Source: Alphaproteobacteria bacterium (GTDB taxonomy: Bacteria > Pseudomonadota > Alphaproteobacteria > UBA9219). From it: a stretch of 6,013 nucleotides of DNA. The stretch covers positions 1 to 6,013 of the forward strand of contig JAQUPC010000119.1 in assembly GCA_028716765.1 (NCBI GenBank), written 5' to 3'. Positions 5,169 through 6,013 of this stretch are shown in pieces (the first letter of the stretch is position 1; each line of letters opens with the position of its first letter). The notes beneath the pieces are model-generated. The model ran no database searches, was not told the origin of the DNA, and saw only the letters and a program-made list of their open reading frames with translations. The position numbers and the translations under genes are program-made.

Positions 5169-6013
5169 ATCTGGAAAATGTAAACCTTAACGATCTGGAG
5201 CACTCGCTGACGCAGTTCCAGTTACGCCATAACCGCCGGCAAAGATTCCGCATCTACCGCAAGCTGGAAGGCATGCTGCGCATGAACGAGGCGCTTTCGC
5301 GCTGCCTTGACCGTTTGTATCAAAACGCCTCCGAAATGGGGAAATATCCCACCCGTCCCGCCGCGATGGCCCTGCGCGAATGGTTCCTCAAGGACAGGGC
5401 GGGCGTCAGTTTGTCCGAGGCTATGGACGGCTGGGTTCCGGCGTCCGAGCTTTACATGATCCGGGCGGGCGAGGAATCGGGCACGATGGCCAAGGCCTTC
5501 GCGTCGATTCAGGCGATGGGCGAGCGCGCCAAGGAAATGAAAGCGGCCGTGATGTACGCGATCGCCTATCCCATTTTCATGATGATCCTGCTGTCGTTCG
5601 TTTTGTGGATGTTCGGCGTTCAGCTGATCCAGAACATGCGCAAAACGGCGCCGCCCAAGGTCATGGAAGCCATGAGCAGCGTCGCGGCCGTTTCGGATTT
5701 CATCGCCAATTGGGGCATCGTCACGGTCATCGTTATTGTCGCCTTTTTTGCTTTTGTGACGGTGACGCTGCCGGTGTGGCGCGGGCCCATGCGCGTGAAA
5801 TTCGACATGTTTCCGCCGTGGTCGTGGTACCGCGTTCTGCAGGGGAGCAGCTTTTTGCTCGGCCTGTCGGCTCTTTTAGGGGCGCAGGTGCCCTTGAAAC
5901 GCGCGCTCGAGATTCTCGAGGAACAGGCCACGCCCTGGCTCAAGGAGCGCATCTACGCCGCCCGGCAGGAAGTCTTGCGCGGGCGCAATCTCGGCGAAGC
6001 CCTCCGGTACGGG
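5165..6013 (+). CDS. pilR: Type IVB pilus inner-membrane platform protein PilR, N-terminal part (3' truncated by window edge)
   Basis: The frame from ATG at 5165 stays open for 283 codons to the last base, so the C-terminus lies outside. It belongs to the GspF/PilC (T2SSF) family, the polytopic platform on which the ATPase acts to assemble pilin. A basic leader (HNRRQRFRIYRKL, about 22-34) precedes the first cytoplasmic T2SSF domain (about 30-128). That domain carries the family hallmark IRAGEESGTMAKAF (99-112). The first membrane helix is at about 131-152 and includes the conserved YPIFM (135-139). A second helix is at about 183-204. The second T2SSF repeat begins near 225 (WYRVLQGSSFLLGLSALLGAQ) and runs off the window. 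Family proteins are about 350-400 residues, so roughly a quarter is missing. The ATGA overlap with pilQ fits coupled synthesis of ATPase and platform. Genes for prepilin and later components would be expected next. Confidence 0.9.
   Translation, partial: MNLENVNLNDLEHSLTQFQLRHNRRQRFRIYRKLEGMLRMNEALSRCLDRLYQNASEMGKYPTRPAAMALREWFLKDRAGVSLSEAMDGWVPASELYMIRAGEESGTMAKAFASIQAMGERAKEMKAAVMYAIAYPIFMMILLSFVLWMFGVQLIQNMRKTAPPKVMEAMSSVAAVSDFIANWGIVTVIVIVAFFAFVTVTLPVWRGPMRVKFDMFPPWSWYRVLQGSSFLLGLSALLGAQVPLKRALEILEEQATPWLKERIYAARQEVLRGRNLGEALRYG

Noticed and set aside
5908..5922. CTCGAG-ATT-CTCGAG repeat in pilR
   Set aside because: Encoded by the ordinary LEILEE helix codons of the second T2SSF domain; a short palindrome used twice, with no further symmetry.
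1..6013. Search for CRISPR arrays, tRNAs, insertion sequences, phase-variable promoters or a novel defence system
   Set aside because: No regularly spaced repeats, tRNA-like folds, transposase motifs or terminal repeats were seen; coding by the five pil genes is nearly continuous.

Overview
The window holds part of one operon, read entirely on the + strand, for an R64-type (type IVB) pilus assembly machine. In the plasmid R64 nomenclature the gene order is pilN (3' part) - pilO2 - pilP - pilQ - pilR (5' part). This matches the core of the IncI1 'thin pilus' cluster, which serves mating-pair contact in liquid conjugation. Related clusters occur on plasmids, integrated elements and chromosomes of Proteobacteria. 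The organism is probably a Gram-negative proteobacterium, because the window encodes an outer-membrane secretin and two proteins predicted to have periplasmic domains. GC content looks like the mid to high fifties by eye. No sequence mark here allows a finer assignment, and it cannot be decided whether the locus is plasmid-borne or chromosomal.

Layout: 1-993 is the C-terminal 330 residues of the PilN secretin. 993-2258 is PilO2, a single-pass inner-membrane accessory protein. 2242-3144 is PilP, exported by a signal peptide. 3177-5168 is PilQ, the assembly ATPase. 5165-6013 is the first 283 residues of PilR, the polytopic platform protein. Genes are packed with overlaps (TAATG, a 17-nt overlap, ATGA). 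The one gap is the 32 nt between pilP and the apparent TTG start of pilQ. No promoter, terminator, RNA gene, mobile element or CRISPR array was seen, and no stretch over 300 bases lacks a gene.

Inferred joint function: PilQ hydrolyses ATP in the cytoplasm and drives the PilR platform, which extracts prepilin from the inner membrane. PilO2 and PilP link this platform across the periplasm to the PilN channel, through which the pilus leaves. The prepilin, prepilin peptidase, lytic transglycosylase and adhesin genes of such clusters (pilS, pilU, pilT, pilV) are not in view and would be expected downstream.

Most of the window is ordinary for this family. The part most worth a second look is the pilP/pilQ junction and the pilQ 5' end. 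The start there is unclear: a TTG without a good ribosome-binding site, and an ATG overlapping the pilP stop that is one base out of frame. There is also a perfect 9-bp stem-loop early in the coding region and a proline/alanine/lysine-rich N-terminal extension on the ATPase. The ATPase also has an unusual Walker A loop and a long insertion between its zinc-type cysteine pairs, and PilO2 carries a run of seven prolines encoded by a pure CCG repeat.
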